This document shows, piece by piece, positions 1 to 8,285 of a stretch of DNA of 64,000 nucleotides; within the stretch, counting starts at the first letter, position 1; each line of letters begins with the position of its first letter. The notes beneath the pieces were generated by a model. That model had not been told where the DNA came from, did not search any database, and saw only the letters and a program-made list of their open reading frames with translations. A program made the position numbers and the translations under genes. Location of the stretch: NCBI RefSeq assembly GCF_012328925.1, contig NZ_JAAXLS010000003.1:124001-188000 (forward strand), written 5' to 3'. Origin of the DNA: Amycolatopsis acididurans. GTDB taxonomy: Bacteria; Actinomycetota; Actinomycetes; Mycobacteriales; Pseudonocardiaceae.

Positions 1-373
1 ACAGCGCCACCGACACCGCCGTCCACAGCAGCTGCCGCGGCGCGTCCGGTGCGGGCGCGGGCGAGCCCTCCTGCTGCGCCGCGAGGGCGTAGGCGAAATC
101 GAGGCGATGGATCATCGTCAGCCCGAGCCCGTTGAGCACCGCCACCCCCGGCAGCAGCACCGGATCCGCCAGTGGCGCCCAGCGGCGGATGGCGACGTGG
201 GCAGCGCCACACAGCGACGCGAACACGAGGGCGAGAGTCCAGCCGTGCCACACCGGCAGCGAAGGCTGGCTGAGATCCACGAGCACCATCGCGGCCAGCA
301 CGAGCAGCAGGGCGAAAGCCAGTAACCGCAGCTCAACCGTGCGCCGGTGGCGCGCCGTCCCGGATATGTCCAC
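1..373 (-). CDS. RodA/FtsW/SpoVE-family protein, N-terminal part (cut by left edge)
   Basis: The reverse strand opens with a GTG at 371-373 and reads without a stop to the left edge, about 124 codons. A short basic N-terminus is followed by hydrophobic helices and by a block reading ADPVLLPGVAVLNGLGLTMI then HRLD, which closely resembles the corresponding block of mycobacterial RodA. The family are polytopic SEDS glycosyltransferases that polymerise peptidoglycan with a class B PBP. Only the first helices are visible, so the catalytic Asp lies outside the window. The neighbour is a divergent deacetylase rather than pstP/pknA/pknB, so this is probably a paralogue outside the canonical cell-division cluster. 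No ATG lies upstream in frame; an internal ATG near 289 would remove the first helix. Confidence 0.75.
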   Translation of the reverse strand, partial: MDISGTARHRRTVELRLLAFALLLVLAAMVLVDLSQPSLPVWHGWTLALVFASLCGAAHVAIRRWAPLADPVLLPGVAVLNGLGLTMIHRLDFAYALAAQQEGSPAPAPDAPRQLLWTAVSVAL

Positions 374-506
374 AATGGTCTTTCTGTCCGCCTGAAACCC
401 GCCGGCCCGGCGTACATACCTTCCGCGCGCCATGCTGAGCGCACGCTGAGAGCACCGGTGCCGCGACCGCACCGCCGCCACACCACGACTGGGTACCGTC
501 ACCGCT

Positions 507-1319
507 ATGCGTGAACCCCGCAGCCCGGTCGAGCGCCGGGCCTTCTTCGGACTGCTGGCTCTGGGCGCGGCCAGCGTCCTCACCGCGTGCTCGGGTGACA
601 CCGCCGTGACCGGGACTCCCACGACGGGCAGCGCGCAGCCCGGGCCGCCGGGCGGGACCGACCCCGACGTCCCCTCCGAGACCGCGCCGGCAGGGCCGAC
701 CAAGGTGTTGAGCAAGGGCCCGGCCACCGGCAACAAGATCGTGCTGACGGTGGACGACGGCTACAGCAACGAGGTCGTCGCGGGCTACGTCGCCTTCGCC
801 CAGCGGACCGGCATTCACCTGACGTTCAGCCCGAACGGCCTCTACGCGCACGCGTGGGCCCCGCACGCCGCGACCGTCAAGCCGCTGATCGAGGCGGGGC
901 AGATACAGATCATCAACCACACCTTCAGCCATCACGACCTGCGCCCGATGACCGACGCGCAGATCCGCGCGGAACTCAACCGCAACGACGACTGGGTCAA
1001 CGCCACCTTCGGCACCCGCACGACGCCGTACTACCGGCCGCCGTTCGGATTCCACAACACGCACATCGACGGCGTCGCCGGGGAACTGGGATACCGGAAC
1101 ACGGTGATGTGGAACGGATCCTACGGCGACTCCAAGCTCCTCACCCCCGACTACCTGATGTCACAGGCGCGCAAATACCTGCGGCCGGGGGCGATCGTGC
1201 TCGGCCACGCCAACCATCCCACGATTCTCGGGTTGTTCGACCAGATCGCCGACCTCATCAAGCAGCGCGGTCTCACTCCGGTGACGCTCAAGGAGATGTT
1301 CCCGGACACCGCGCGCTGA
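507..1319 (+). CDS. NodB-type polysaccharide deacetylase lipoprotein
   Basis: 270 aa. The N-terminus carries paired arginines (RR, 10-11), a hydrophobic core and a lipobox LTAC with Cys28, so it is exported and lipid-anchored. A Pro/Thr/Gly linker (30-65) leads to a NodB domain. TVDDG (81-85) supplies the catalytic and metal-binding Asp pair, HTFSHHD (138-144) the two metal His, YYRPPFG (176-182) the active-site Arg/Pro loop, and IVLGH (231-235) the last His. The family removes N-acetyl groups from cell-wall or extracellular aminosugar polymers with a divalent metal; the substrate cannot be told from sequence. It stands alone, divergent from the RodA-like gene (133-bp gap). No strong Shine-Dalgarno precedes the ATG. 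Confidence 0.9.
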   Translation: MREPRSPVERRAFFGLLALGAASVLTACSGDTAVTGTPTTGSAQPGPPGGTDPDVPSETAPAGPTKVLSKGPATGNKIVLTVDDGYSNEVVAGYVAFAQRTGIHLTFSPNGLYAHAWAPHAATVKPLIEAGQIQIINHTFSHHDLRPMTDAQIRAELNRNDDWVNATFGTRTTPYYRPPFGFHNTHIDGVAGELGYRNTVMWNGSYGDSKLLTPDYLMSQARKYLRPGAIVLGHANHPTILGLFDQIADLIKQRGLTPVTLKEMFPDTAR

Positions 1320-1324
1320 CCACG

Positions 1325-1465
1325 CTAGGGCTCGGCGTCGTGCTCGCGGCTCTCGACCGGTTCGGCGCCGACTCTGCCCCACAACTCGACAAGCCGGGGA
1401 CCCCAGCACAGCCCCGCGACGACGCCGCACGACAGCATTGCGACCAGAACCCAGACCGCACTCAT
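1325..1465 (-). CDS. Small single-pass membrane protein, 46 aa
   Basis: A 46-codon frame begins with ATG at 1465, and GGGAGG lies 8 nt upstream, one of the better ribosome sites in this part of the window. The product starts with a hydrophobic helix (residues about 3-22, MSAVWVLVAMLSCGVVAGL) and ends in a short charged tail. It converges on the deacetylase gene with a 5-bp gap. I recognise no family. Membrane mini-proteins like this are often missed by gene callers; the good ribosome site and coherent helix are the only support. Confidence 0.45.
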   Translation of the reverse strand: MSAVWVLVAMLSCGVVAGLCWGPRLVELWGRVGAEPVESREHDAEP

Positions 1466-1713
1466 GGCATCGGCCTCCCACGACGTTGTCTGGCCAGACC
1501 GTAGGCAAGCGACCTTGAGAGGACGCTGAGTTCGCACCCGCGGCCGGATCGCCGGAAGCCGGCGCACGGCACATTCGGGATGAACAGGAATTCCTCACCC
1601 GGAAAAGGCGACTATTAATGCCCGCGTAACCGCCGCTTCTCCCGTCGAGGCCGAGGTCGTCACCCCTGCGGCGCACGGTTTCCCCGGATTCCCGCGACAT
1701 GAGGAGGCCTTGG

Positions 1714-3327
1714 GTGCGGAAACGATGGATACGGGCGGCCGCTGCCGGAGCCGGACTGCTCGGCTGCACGGCGGCGCTGGCGCCCGCCGCGCAAGCACAG
1801 CCGAAAAGCGCGCATGTCCTGCTGCTCAGCGTGGACGGCCTGCACCAGGCCGATCTCGACTGGTATGTGGCGAAACATCCCCAATCCGCGCTGGCGTCAC
1901 TGGTGCGCCAGGGCACCGACTACGACCACGCGAGCACGCCGGTGCCCTCGGACTCGTTCCCGGGCATGGTCGCGCAGGTGACCGGCGGGAACCCGGCCAC
2001 GACGGGCGTGTACTACGACGACACCTACGACACCGCGCTGCTGCCCGCCGGGACCACCACCTGCGCCGGGGCCAAGCCCGGTGCCGAGGTCGACTACACC
2101 GAGGACCTCGACCGCGACAAGACCGCCATCGACGCCGGACAGGGCCTGCCCGGGCTGCCCGCCGGGGTGCTCGGCATGACCGGCATGCCACGGAGCCTGC
2201 TCAACCCGGCGGCGCTGCCGGTGGATCCGAAGACCTGCAAGCCGGTGTATCCCTACCAGGACCTCAAGGTCAACACGGTCTTCGAGGTCGCGCACGCGGC
2301 CGGACTGCGCACCGCGTGGTCGGACAAGCACCCCGCCTACGACATCCTCAACGGCCCGTCCGGCACCGGCATCGACGACCTGTTCACCCCGGAGATCAAC
2401 AGCAACGCGCCCGCCGGCGGTGACTGGAGCACCGACAACGCCTCCACCCGCACCTACGACGGGTACAAGGTCAAGGCCGTGCTCAACGAGATCGACGGCC
2501 TCGACCACAGCGGCACCCGGCAGGCCGGGACCCCGGCGGTGTTCGGCATGAACTTCCAGTCCGTGTCCACAGCCCAGAAACTTCCCGCCTCGGACGGGAA
2601 ACAGGGCGGCTACCTCGCCGACGGCACACCGGGACCGCTGCTGACCGACACCCTGGGCTGGCTCGACCAGCAGGTCGGCGCGATGACCGCGGAACTGCGC
2701 ACACGGCATCTCGCGGACGACACGACGATCGTCCTTTCCGCCAAGCACGGCCAGTCCCCCACCCGGCCCTCGGCCCTGACCCGCATCGACGACGGTCCGT
2801 TGCTGGACGGGCTCAACTCCGCCTGGCGCGCCGCGCATCCCGGCTCGGGCGACCTCGTGGCGCACGCGGTCGACGACGACGCGATGCTGCTGTGGCTGAC
2901 CGACCGCTCGCCCGCCGCGACCGAGTTCGCGAAGACCTATCTGCTCGCCCGGTCCGGCACCGGCAACGACATCAACGGCGCCCCCAAGCCGTTCGTCCAT
3001 TCCGGACTGACGACGGTGTACGCCGGGCCGGACGCGGCACGCTACTTCCGGGTCGCGCCCGGGGACTCCCGGGTGCCCGACATCATGGGCGTGGCCCAGT
3101 ACGGCATCGTCTACACCGGCGGGCAGAAGAAGATCGCCGAGCACGGCGGCGCCGCGGCCGACGACCGCGCGGTGCCGATCGTCGTCGACGGTCCCGGCGT
3201 CCACCACGGCACGGTCACCACGTCCGTGGAGACCACCCAGATCGCGCCGACGATCCTCGCGGCGCTCGGCCTGGACCCCACCGCACTGCGCGCGGTCCAG
3301 CTCGAGCACACGGCGGTGCTGCCCTGA
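1714..3327 (+). CDS. Secreted alkaline-phosphatase-superfamily phosphodiesterase
   Basis: About 537 aa. I prefer GTG 1714 because GAGGAGG (1701-1707) sits 6 nt upstream; the in-frame ATG at 1699 would overlap that site. The N-terminus is a Sec signal peptide ending in AQA. The mature protein belongs to the type I phosphodiesterase/nucleotide pyrophosphatase group: LLSVDGLH gives the first metal Asp, SDSFPGM places a Ser where the nucleophile Thr/Ser is expected, and SAKHGQSP corresponds to the metal-binding DHG block. It should hydrolyse phosphodiester or phosphomonoester bonds outside the membrane with two metals. It is monocistronic, and the substrate is unknown. The same strand holds the DUF1707 gene 76 bp downstream. 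Confidence 0.85.
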   Translation: MRKRWIRAAAAGAGLLGCTAALAPAAQAQPKSAHVLLLSVDGLHQADLDWYVAKHPQSALASLVRQGTDYDHASTPVPSDSFPGMVAQVTGGNPATTGVYYDDTYDTALLPAGTTTCAGAKPGAEVDYTEDLDRDKTAIDAGQGLPGLPAGVLGMTGMPRSLLNPAALPVDPKTCKPVYPYQDLKVNTVFEVAHAAGLRTAWSDKHPAYDILNGPSGTGIDDLFTPEINSNAPAGGDWSTDNASTRTYDGYKVKAVLNEIDGLDHSGTRQAGTPAVFGMNFQSVSTAQKLPASDGKQGGYLADGTPGPLLTDTLGWLDQQVGAMTAELRTRHLADDTTIVLSAKHGQSPTRPSALTRIDDGPLLDGLNSAWRAAHPGSGDLVAHAVDDDAMLLWLTDRSPAATEFAKTYLLARSGTGNDINGAPKPFVHSGLTTVYAGPDAARYFRVAPGDSRVPDIMGVAQYGIVYTGGQKKIAEHGGAAADDRAVPIVVDGPGVHHGTVTTSVETTQIAPTILAALGLDPTALRAVQLEHTAVLP

Positions 3328-3403
3328 GCCATCCAGGGCTTCTTACCGTCCGCTAACCCTCGGCTGACCTGATTCACACGCCCCGCGGCGTACCAAGGAG
3401 GTC

Positions 3404-3853
3404 ATGACCACCGGAACCACCCCGCGCCAGGCCACGGCGGGCGCGGTGCGCTGCTCGGACACCGAACGGGAGCAGACCGCCACATCGCTGCAGAACGCGG
3501 CGGCCGAGGGGCGGCTGACGCTCGAAGAAGTGGAAGAACGGCTCACCAGCACCTACGCGGCCCGGTATCGCCACGAACTCGACGACCTCACCGCCGACCT
3601 GCCTGCCGCGCCGGCACGCACGGGCTGGCCCGTGGTGCTGGCTCTCGCGGCCCAGCAGGCCCGCGCCGACATCGCGGGCCTGCTGGGCCGCGAGGGCACG
3701 AAGTTCAGCCGCGGCCAGCGGCTCGCCGCACTGGCCGCCACGCTGATCGTGCTCGGCATGCTGGCCTCGGCCGTGTTGCTGTTCCTGCACGGTGTCGCCG
3801 GCGGGTACGAGCATCACGCCTTCGGCCGCCCGCGGGGCCCGTTCAGCGGGTGA
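3404..3853 (+). CDS. DUF1707 domain membrane protein
   Basis: 149 aa, with AAGGAGG about 6 nt before the ATG. Residues about 14-66 form a DUF1707 (SHOCT-related) domain, with the typical CSDTERE start, an LQNAAAEGRL stretch and an E-rich helix ending in ADLP. A transmembrane helix lies at about 108-130 (LAALAATLIVLGMLASAVLL). The C-terminal tail is short and His/Gly/Pro-rich. DUF1707 proteins are common small actinobacterial membrane proteins of unknown role. The last 11 bp overlap, tail to tail, the beta-propeller gene on the other strand. Confidence 0.8.
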   Translation: MTTGTTPRQATAGAVRCSDTEREQTATSLQNAAAEGRLTLEEVEERLTSTYAARYRHELDDLTADLPAAPARTGWPVVLALAAQQARADIAGLLGREGTKFSRGQRLAALAATLIVLGMLASAVLLFLHGVAGGYEHHAFGRPRGPFSG

Positions 3854-5015
3854 TGCCGGTGTGCCCGATCGAGTAGCGGCCGGGCTGGGGCCACACGCAC
3901 AGGCCGTGCGGTTCGTTGCCGACCGGGATCTTCCTGATCAGTGAGCCGTCCTTTGTGGACACCACGTAGACGGCCCGGTCGTAGCGGCCGGACAGCCACA
4001 GCTGGCTGCCGTCCGCGGTCACGTTGCCCATGTCCGGGCTGCCGCCGCCGGGCAGCCGCCACGTGGTGACCGGGGCGCCGGTGTAGGCGTCGAGGACGCT
4101 GATGGTGCCCTCGTGGCGGTTGGTGACGTACAGCTGCCGCGCGTCGCGGGAGAGGTAGAGGCCGTGCGCGCCCATCCCGGTCGGGATGAACCGCAGCACC
4201 TTCGTGGCCGCGCCGTCGAGCACCCACAGGCCGTTCGCGTCGGAGTCGGCGATGTAGTACACCGAGCCGTCCGGGGCGAGCTTGATGTCCTGCGGCCCCA
4301 TGTGGGTGTGCCGCTGCGGCATCGCGACGGTGCGCAGCACCTTATGGGTCGCGACGTCGACCACGGCGATCTCGCCGGCGAACTCACAGGTGAACACGAC
4401 GGTGCGGCCGTCGGCGGAGAAGTCCGCGTGGTCGATGCCGGCACAGGCGGGCACCGGCGTCACGTCGCGCTGAGCCCAGGTGTGCGGGTCGTACCAGACC
4501 AGTTCGCGCCGGGCCTCGGCGACGGAGATCGCGTAGGCACCGTCAGGCGTGAAGTACATGTTGTACGGATCGGTGACCGGGATCGGCTTGCCGGGCAGGC
4601 CGGTGCGCGGGTCGAAGGGCAGCAGGTGATCGCCCTTGTCGTCGGTGGCGTAGAGCGTGTTCATGTCGTAGGCCGGTACGACGTGCTGGATTTCCTTGCC
4701 CGCCGGGTACTTCCCGATCACCGCGAACGTGGCGGGGTCGATCACCCAGACGTCGCCGGAGCGGGCGTGCGGCACGTAGATCAGGGGCCGCGCGGCCCTG
4801 GCGGCCTCCGACAGCAGGTTCGCGCCCGCGTCGGCGTCGATGTTGTGCGGGTCGGGCACCGGGGGCATTCCGGGCAGGCCCTCGGCGGCCGCCGCGGAGG
4901 CCTGGGTCGACGGCGCCGCGGGCGTCGGAGACGGCGTGACCGGGGCGGGCGCGGACGTGCATCCGGCGAGGAGCAGGCCCGCCAGCGACAGCGAGAGCAG
5001 AGCACGACGTCTCAC
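3843..5015 (-). CDS. YVTN-type beta-propeller lipoprotein
   Basis: About 390 aa from GTG 5015, which has AAGGAG (5022-5027) 6 nt upstream; an earlier GTG at 5030 overlaps the preceding stop and has no ribosome site. The signal peptide ends in lipobox LAGC, followed by a Pro/Ala/Ser linker. The rest is repeated beta-propeller blades of the 40-residue YVTN type, for example IYVPHARSGDVWVIDP, LYVTNRHEGTISVLD and LWLSGRYDRAVYVVS. These proteins are extracytoplasmic binding or scaffold propellers; none of the metal- or quinone-binding motifs I know is obvious. The gene directly follows the deacetylase-like gene (11-bp gap), so the two are probably co-expressed. Confidence 0.8.
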   Translation of the reverse strand: MRRRALLSLSLAGLLLAGCTSAPAPVTPSPTPAAPSTQASAAAAEGLPGMPPVPDPHNIDADAGANLLSEAARAARPLIYVPHARSGDVWVIDPATFAVIGKYPAGKEIQHVVPAYDMNTLYATDDKGDHLLPFDPRTGLPGKPIPVTDPYNMYFTPDGAYAISVAEARRELVWYDPHTWAQRDVTPVPACAGIDHADFSADGRTVVFTCEFAGEIAVVDVATHKVLRTVAMPQRHTHMGPQDIKLAPDGSVYYIADSDANGLWVLDGAATKVLRFIPTGMGAHGLYLSRDARQLYVTNRHEGTISVLDAYTGAPVTTWRLPGGGSPDMGNVTADGSQLWLSGRYDRAVYVVSTKDGSLIRKIPVGNEPHGLCVWPQPGRYSIGHTGITR

Positions 5016-5026
5016 CGAGTACTCCT

Positions 5027-5818
5027 TCACGCGAACAGCCTGCCGGCCGTGACCGGGGTGAGCCCGCGGCCGGCGAGGTCGGAGAGCACGCCGGGCAGCG
5101 CCGCCACGGTGGCGGCGTGCCCGAGGTGCATGCTCACGACGCTGCCCGCGCGCGCGGCCGCCACCGCGCGCCGGATCCGGTCCGGTGCCGGATCCGTCCA
5201 GTCCAGCGAGTCGACGTCGTAGGACAGCACGCGGCCGTAGCCCGCCTTACCCGCCTCGGCGAGTTCGGTGGCGGTCGCGTACTGGCCCTGGGATTGGCGG
5301 AAGAACGTGCCGGGCCCGCCGGTGAGCCTGGCCAGCTCGTCGCGGCAGCGCTCGATCTCGGTGAGCATCGGGTTCGGTTCCATGTGCGCGAGATCGCCGT
5401 GGCTCCACGTGTGGTTACCGATCTCGTGACCGCCGTCGCGGACCATCCGGATGCCGTCGGGCGAGGACGCCAGCCACGTACCCACCGCGAGCACGGTGGC
5501 CTGCGCCCCGTGCTGGGCGAGCAGGTCCAGCACCCGCCGCGTGAGCGACAGCTCACCGGCGCCGTGGAAGGTGAGCGCGATTTCCGGGCGGCCCGATTCC
5601 GAGCGGATGAGCTGGCGGGCCGGCCCGGCGGGCGCGGGCGGCGTGGTCGTGGGCGGCGTGGTGGCCGGGGGGCTGCTCGGTGGCGCACTGGGCGCGGCGG
5701 GCGGCGGCGTGGTTCCGCAGCCCGCCACCGCCATGCCGAGTCCGATGCCGAGTATTCCCCGCCGCCCGATTTCCCGTCGCACGATCCACTCCATCGCCGT
5801 CCGCGGCCGGGATCCCAT
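5027..5818 (-). CDS. Polysaccharide-deacetylase-fold lipoprotein lacking the catalytic Asp pair
   Basis: 263 aa. Twin-arginine-like RREIGRRG precedes a lipobox VAGC (Cys34), then a long Pro/Thr/Ala linker (35-68). The NodB fold is clear: NHTWSHGD (135-142) keeps both metal-ligand His, and the C-terminal LDWTDP and SVVSMHLGH blocks are present. The first motif reads LTFHGAGE (82-89) where catalytic deacetylases have TFDDG, so both Asp residues are gone; the third motif is FFRQSQGQ instead of RPP. It may have another chemistry or only bind glycans. Start uncertain: GTG 5782 with GGAG upstream also gives a good signal peptide. It is the first gene of a pair with the beta-propeller lipoprotein. 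Confidence 0.8.
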   Translation of the reverse strand: MGSRPRTAMEWIVRREIGRRGILGIGLGMAVAGCGTTPPPAAPSAPPSSPPATTPPTTTPPAPAGPARQLIRSESGRPEIALTFHGAGELSLTRRVLDLLAQHGAQATVLAVGTWLASSPDGIRMVRDGGHEIGNHTWSHGDLAHMEPNPMLTEIERCRDELARLTGGPGTFFRQSQGQYATATELAEAGKAGYGRVLSYDVDSLDWTDPAPDRIRRAVAAARAGSVVSMHLGHAATVAALPGVLSDLAGRGLTPVTAGRLFA

Positions 5819-5926
5819 CGGTTCCCGTCGAGCCGCTCGCGGTATCAGATCGTGCCACTGCCCCCCGGCGCGCGCTGCGCCGCTCCCCCGCTGCGGGCGC
5901 GCGCCGCCGGCGAGTCCACAGTGGAG

Positions 5927-7162
5927 CTAGGGGATGCGCACCTCGCGGTCGGTGCGCGCCGCCCCGAGCCGGTGGGCGGTTTCCCTCGGCGGCACCCGGC
6001 CGGCGTCCCACTCGCCCAGCAGCCGCACCATCTTCGCGATCATTTCGGTGCGCAGCCTGCGGAACGAGTCCTCCGGGTCCGCACCGACCTCGCCGAGCAG
6101 CAGCCACCAGGCCCACGCGACGGCACCGGCGTTGGCGACGAAATCCGGGATCACCGGGATGCCGCGGGCGGCCAGCATCGCCTCGGCCGCCGGGGTGGTG
6201 GCCGCGTTCGCCGCCTCCACGACCACCTTCGCCGCCACGTCGGTGCTGTTGTCCGGCGTGATGGCGTAGGAGATGGCCGCGGGCACGAGGATGTCCGCGG
6301 TGATGCCGGTGATCTCCGAACGCGGCAGCCGGCGCACGTCGGCGGGCACCTTCTCGCGGTCGATCTCGCCGTAGGCGTCGCGGGTGTCCAGCAGCGCGGG
6401 GATGTCCAGGCCGTCCGGGTGGTACAGCGTTCCGGCCGCGTCGGCGACCGCCACCACGCGCATTCCCGCCTCGTGCAGGTACCAGGCGGCGCCGCCACCC
6501 ATCGTGCCGACCCCCTGGATCGCCACGGTGGTCTCGGCCGGGCGCCAGCCCCACACCCCCGCCGTCGCGAGGCATGCCTGCGCGACGCCGTATCCGCCGA
6601 TCACGTCGCCGAGCAGCCCGCCGCCCGCGGGCGCGTCCAGGCCCGCGCGGACGCGGCGCAGCGTCCGGTCCGGATCCGGGGCCCGCCGGATCGCGGCGTG
6701 GTAGGACTGCCGCAGCCCCAGCCGCGCGAACACCTCGTCGATCAAATGCTGTGGCACGCCAAGGTCTTCCGCGGTCACCCAGTGCGCGTCCAGCCACGGG
6801 CGCATCGCCTCGCAGAAGCGCTCCAGCACGCCGGTCGCGGCCGGGTCCTTCGGGTCGAAGTCGATGCCGCCCTTGGCGCCGCCGACCGGAAGGTCGAACG
6901 TCGCCGTCTTCGCCGCCATACCGCGCGCCAGGTCCTCGACCTCGGTCATCGTGCAGCCCGCGCGCATCCGGGTGCCGCCCGTGGCCAGCCCGGACACGAG
7001 CGTGTGCACCACGAGGTAGCCGCGGGCGCCGGTGACCGGGTCGGTCCAGGTCAGGCGGAGCAGCGGCTCCGGCTCGCGGGCAACGGCCGGCACGACCTCG
7101 GCCAGCGCCGCACGCGCGTCGCCGTGGCCCATCTGCTCGATCGGCTCCTGCATCGTGGTCAC
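5927..7162 (-). CDS. Glu/Leu/Phe/Val dehydrogenase
   Basis: 411 aa from GTG 7162, chosen because GGGGAGG lies 8 nt upstream; ATG 7153 is in frame nine bases later. The N-terminal ELFV dimerisation domain contains LPVGGAKGGI (91-100) with the catalytic Lys97 and TAEDLG (130-135) with the catalytic Asp; the C-terminal Rossmann domain has IQGVGTMGGG around 215-224. The enzyme should reversibly deaminate an L-amino acid to its 2-oxo acid with NAD(P)+. The substrate (Glu versus a branched-chain or aromatic amino acid) cannot be decided from these motifs. The divergent LysR gene is the likely regulator, as is common for amino-acid catabolic dehydrogenases. The stop codon lies 2 bp from a copy of the 11-bp palindrome at 5915-5925. 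Confidence 0.9.
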   Translation of the reverse strand: MTTMQEPIEQMGHGDARAALAEVVPAVAREPEPLLRLTWTDPVTGARGYLVVHTLVSGLATGGTRMRAGCTMTEVEDLARGMAAKTATFDLPVGGAKGGIDFDPKDPAATGVLERFCEAMRPWLDAHWVTAEDLGVPQHLIDEVFARLGLRQSYHAAIRRAPDPDRTLRRVRAGLDAPAGGGLLGDVIGGYGVAQACLATAGVWGWRPAETTVAIQGVGTMGGGAAWYLHEAGMRVVAVADAAGTLYHPDGLDIPALLDTRDAYGEIDREKVPADVRRLPRSEITGITADILVPAAISYAITPDNSTDVAAKVVVEAANAATTPAAEAMLAARGIPVIPDFVANAGAVAWAWWLLLGEVGADPEDSFRRLRTEMIAKMVRLLGEWDAGRVPPRETAHRLGAARTDREVRIP

Positions 7163-7256
7163 CTGGTGTGCCTCCCCTTCTGGCTGACGTCGTTTCCAGG
7201 GCATGGCGAAGCGCCGGCGCCGAAGGCCCTGAGGTGGAAGTTCGCGATGTGCCTGT

Positions 7257-7292
7257 ACGTCCAGCTTGCTGCTGACCTGCGCGGACGTCCAG
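7257..7292. promoter_or_regulatory. Direct repeats in the dehydrogenase/LysR divergent region
   Basis: The 199-bp intergenic region contains two copies of ACGTCCAG (7257-7264 and 7285-7292), 28 bp apart start to start. Spaced repeats between a LysR gene and its divergent target fit a LysR binding region. The assignment is an inference; no strong -10/-35 pair could be placed with confidence. Confidence 0.3.
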
Positions 7293-7361
7293 TTAAAGAT
7301 CTCGCGGCGCACCGTTAAGGATTCCTGCACGATCCGCGCGGATGCCCATACGCTGGAGACC

Positions 7362-8285
7362 ATGGAGCTTTCGTTGCACCGGTTGCGGATGCTGCGCGAG
7401 TTGCACCGGCGTGGCACGGTCACCGCGGCCGCCGCCGCGCTGAACTACACCGCCTCGGCCGTGTCTCAACAACTGGCGCAGCTGGAACGAGACGTCGGCT
7501 CGAAGCTGTTCGAACGGCTCGGCCGCCGGGTCCAGCTCACCGAGGCCGGCGAGGTGCTCACCGAGCACGCCGAGGAGATCCTGCGGTCGGTCGAGCGGGC
7601 CGCGAACGCGCTGGAGAACACCAAGGGCGGCGTCGTCGCCCGGCTCACCGCCGGGGTGTGGGCGTCGGTGGCGTCCGGCCTGCTGCCGCGCGCGCTGACC
7701 ACGCTGGCGACCGACCATCCCGGCGTCGAGGTGCGCACCCGGGAGCTCGCCCCGGAGGACACCGCGGGCGCGGTGCGCGACGGCGCGCTCGATTTCTCTT
7801 TCGTCATCGAGTATTCCGACTATCCGATGCCGTGGGACCCGGCGCTGACGAAGGTCGTGATCGCGGTCGAACGGCTGCACGCGGCGGTGCCCACCGGCGC
7901 GCTGCCGGGCGCTCCGGTGTCGCTGGCCGATCTGGCCGACCAGCGCTGGATCCTGGCCGGGCCGCGCTCGCACTTCGGCCGCGCGGTGCGCCTGGCCTGC
8001 CAGCGCAGCGGATTCGAGCCGAAGATCAGCCACGAGGTCGGCGAGCAGGCGACGGCGCTGGCGATGGTGGCCGCCGGGCTCGGCGTGACGCTGGTGTCCG
8101 ACCTCGGCCTGTCGCTGCGCCCGGACGGCGTGGAGGTGGTCCCGCTGACCGAACCGGTGATGCGCACCGTGTCGATCGCCTACCGCACCAGCAGCGCCAC
8201 CCGGCCCTCACTGCATCTGGTGATCGACGCCGTGCGCGCCGCCGCCGCGGAGCAGGGGCTGGGTGCCGCCTCCCCACTCCCCTGA
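7362..8285 (+). CDS. LysR-family transcriptional regulator
   Basis: 307 aa; ATG 7362 follows GGAG by 6 nt. Residues 1-60 form the LysR winged helix-turn-helix (LRELHRRGTVTAAAAALNYT and SAVSQQLAQLE); the rest is the two-lobed effector-binding domain. It diverges from the amino-acid dehydrogenase and probably controls it and itself in response to an amino acid or 2-oxo acid. The last 78 bp overlap, antisense, the 3' end of the unknown membrane-protein gene on the other strand, so the C-terminal residues (after about 282) are constrained by two proteins. Confidence 0.9.
   Translation: MELSLHRLRMLRELHRRGTVTAAAAALNYTASAVSQQLAQLERDVGSKLFERLGRRVQLTEAGEVLTEHAEEILRSVERAANALENTKGGVVARLTAGVWASVASGLLPRALTTLATDHPGVEVRTRELAPEDTAGAVRDGALDFSFVIEYSDYPMPWDPALTKVVIAVERLHAAVPTGALPGAPVSLADLADQRWILAGPRSHFGRAVRLACQRSGFEPKISHEVGEQATALAMVAAGLGVTLVSDLGLSLRPDGVEVVPLTEPVMRTVSIAYRTSSATRPSLHLVIDAVRAAAAEQGLGAASPLP

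Noticed and set aside
5117-7318. 733-codon plus-strand open frame across the deacetylase-like and dehydrogenase genes
   Set aside because: Antisense shadow; no recognisable domain and no ribosome site.
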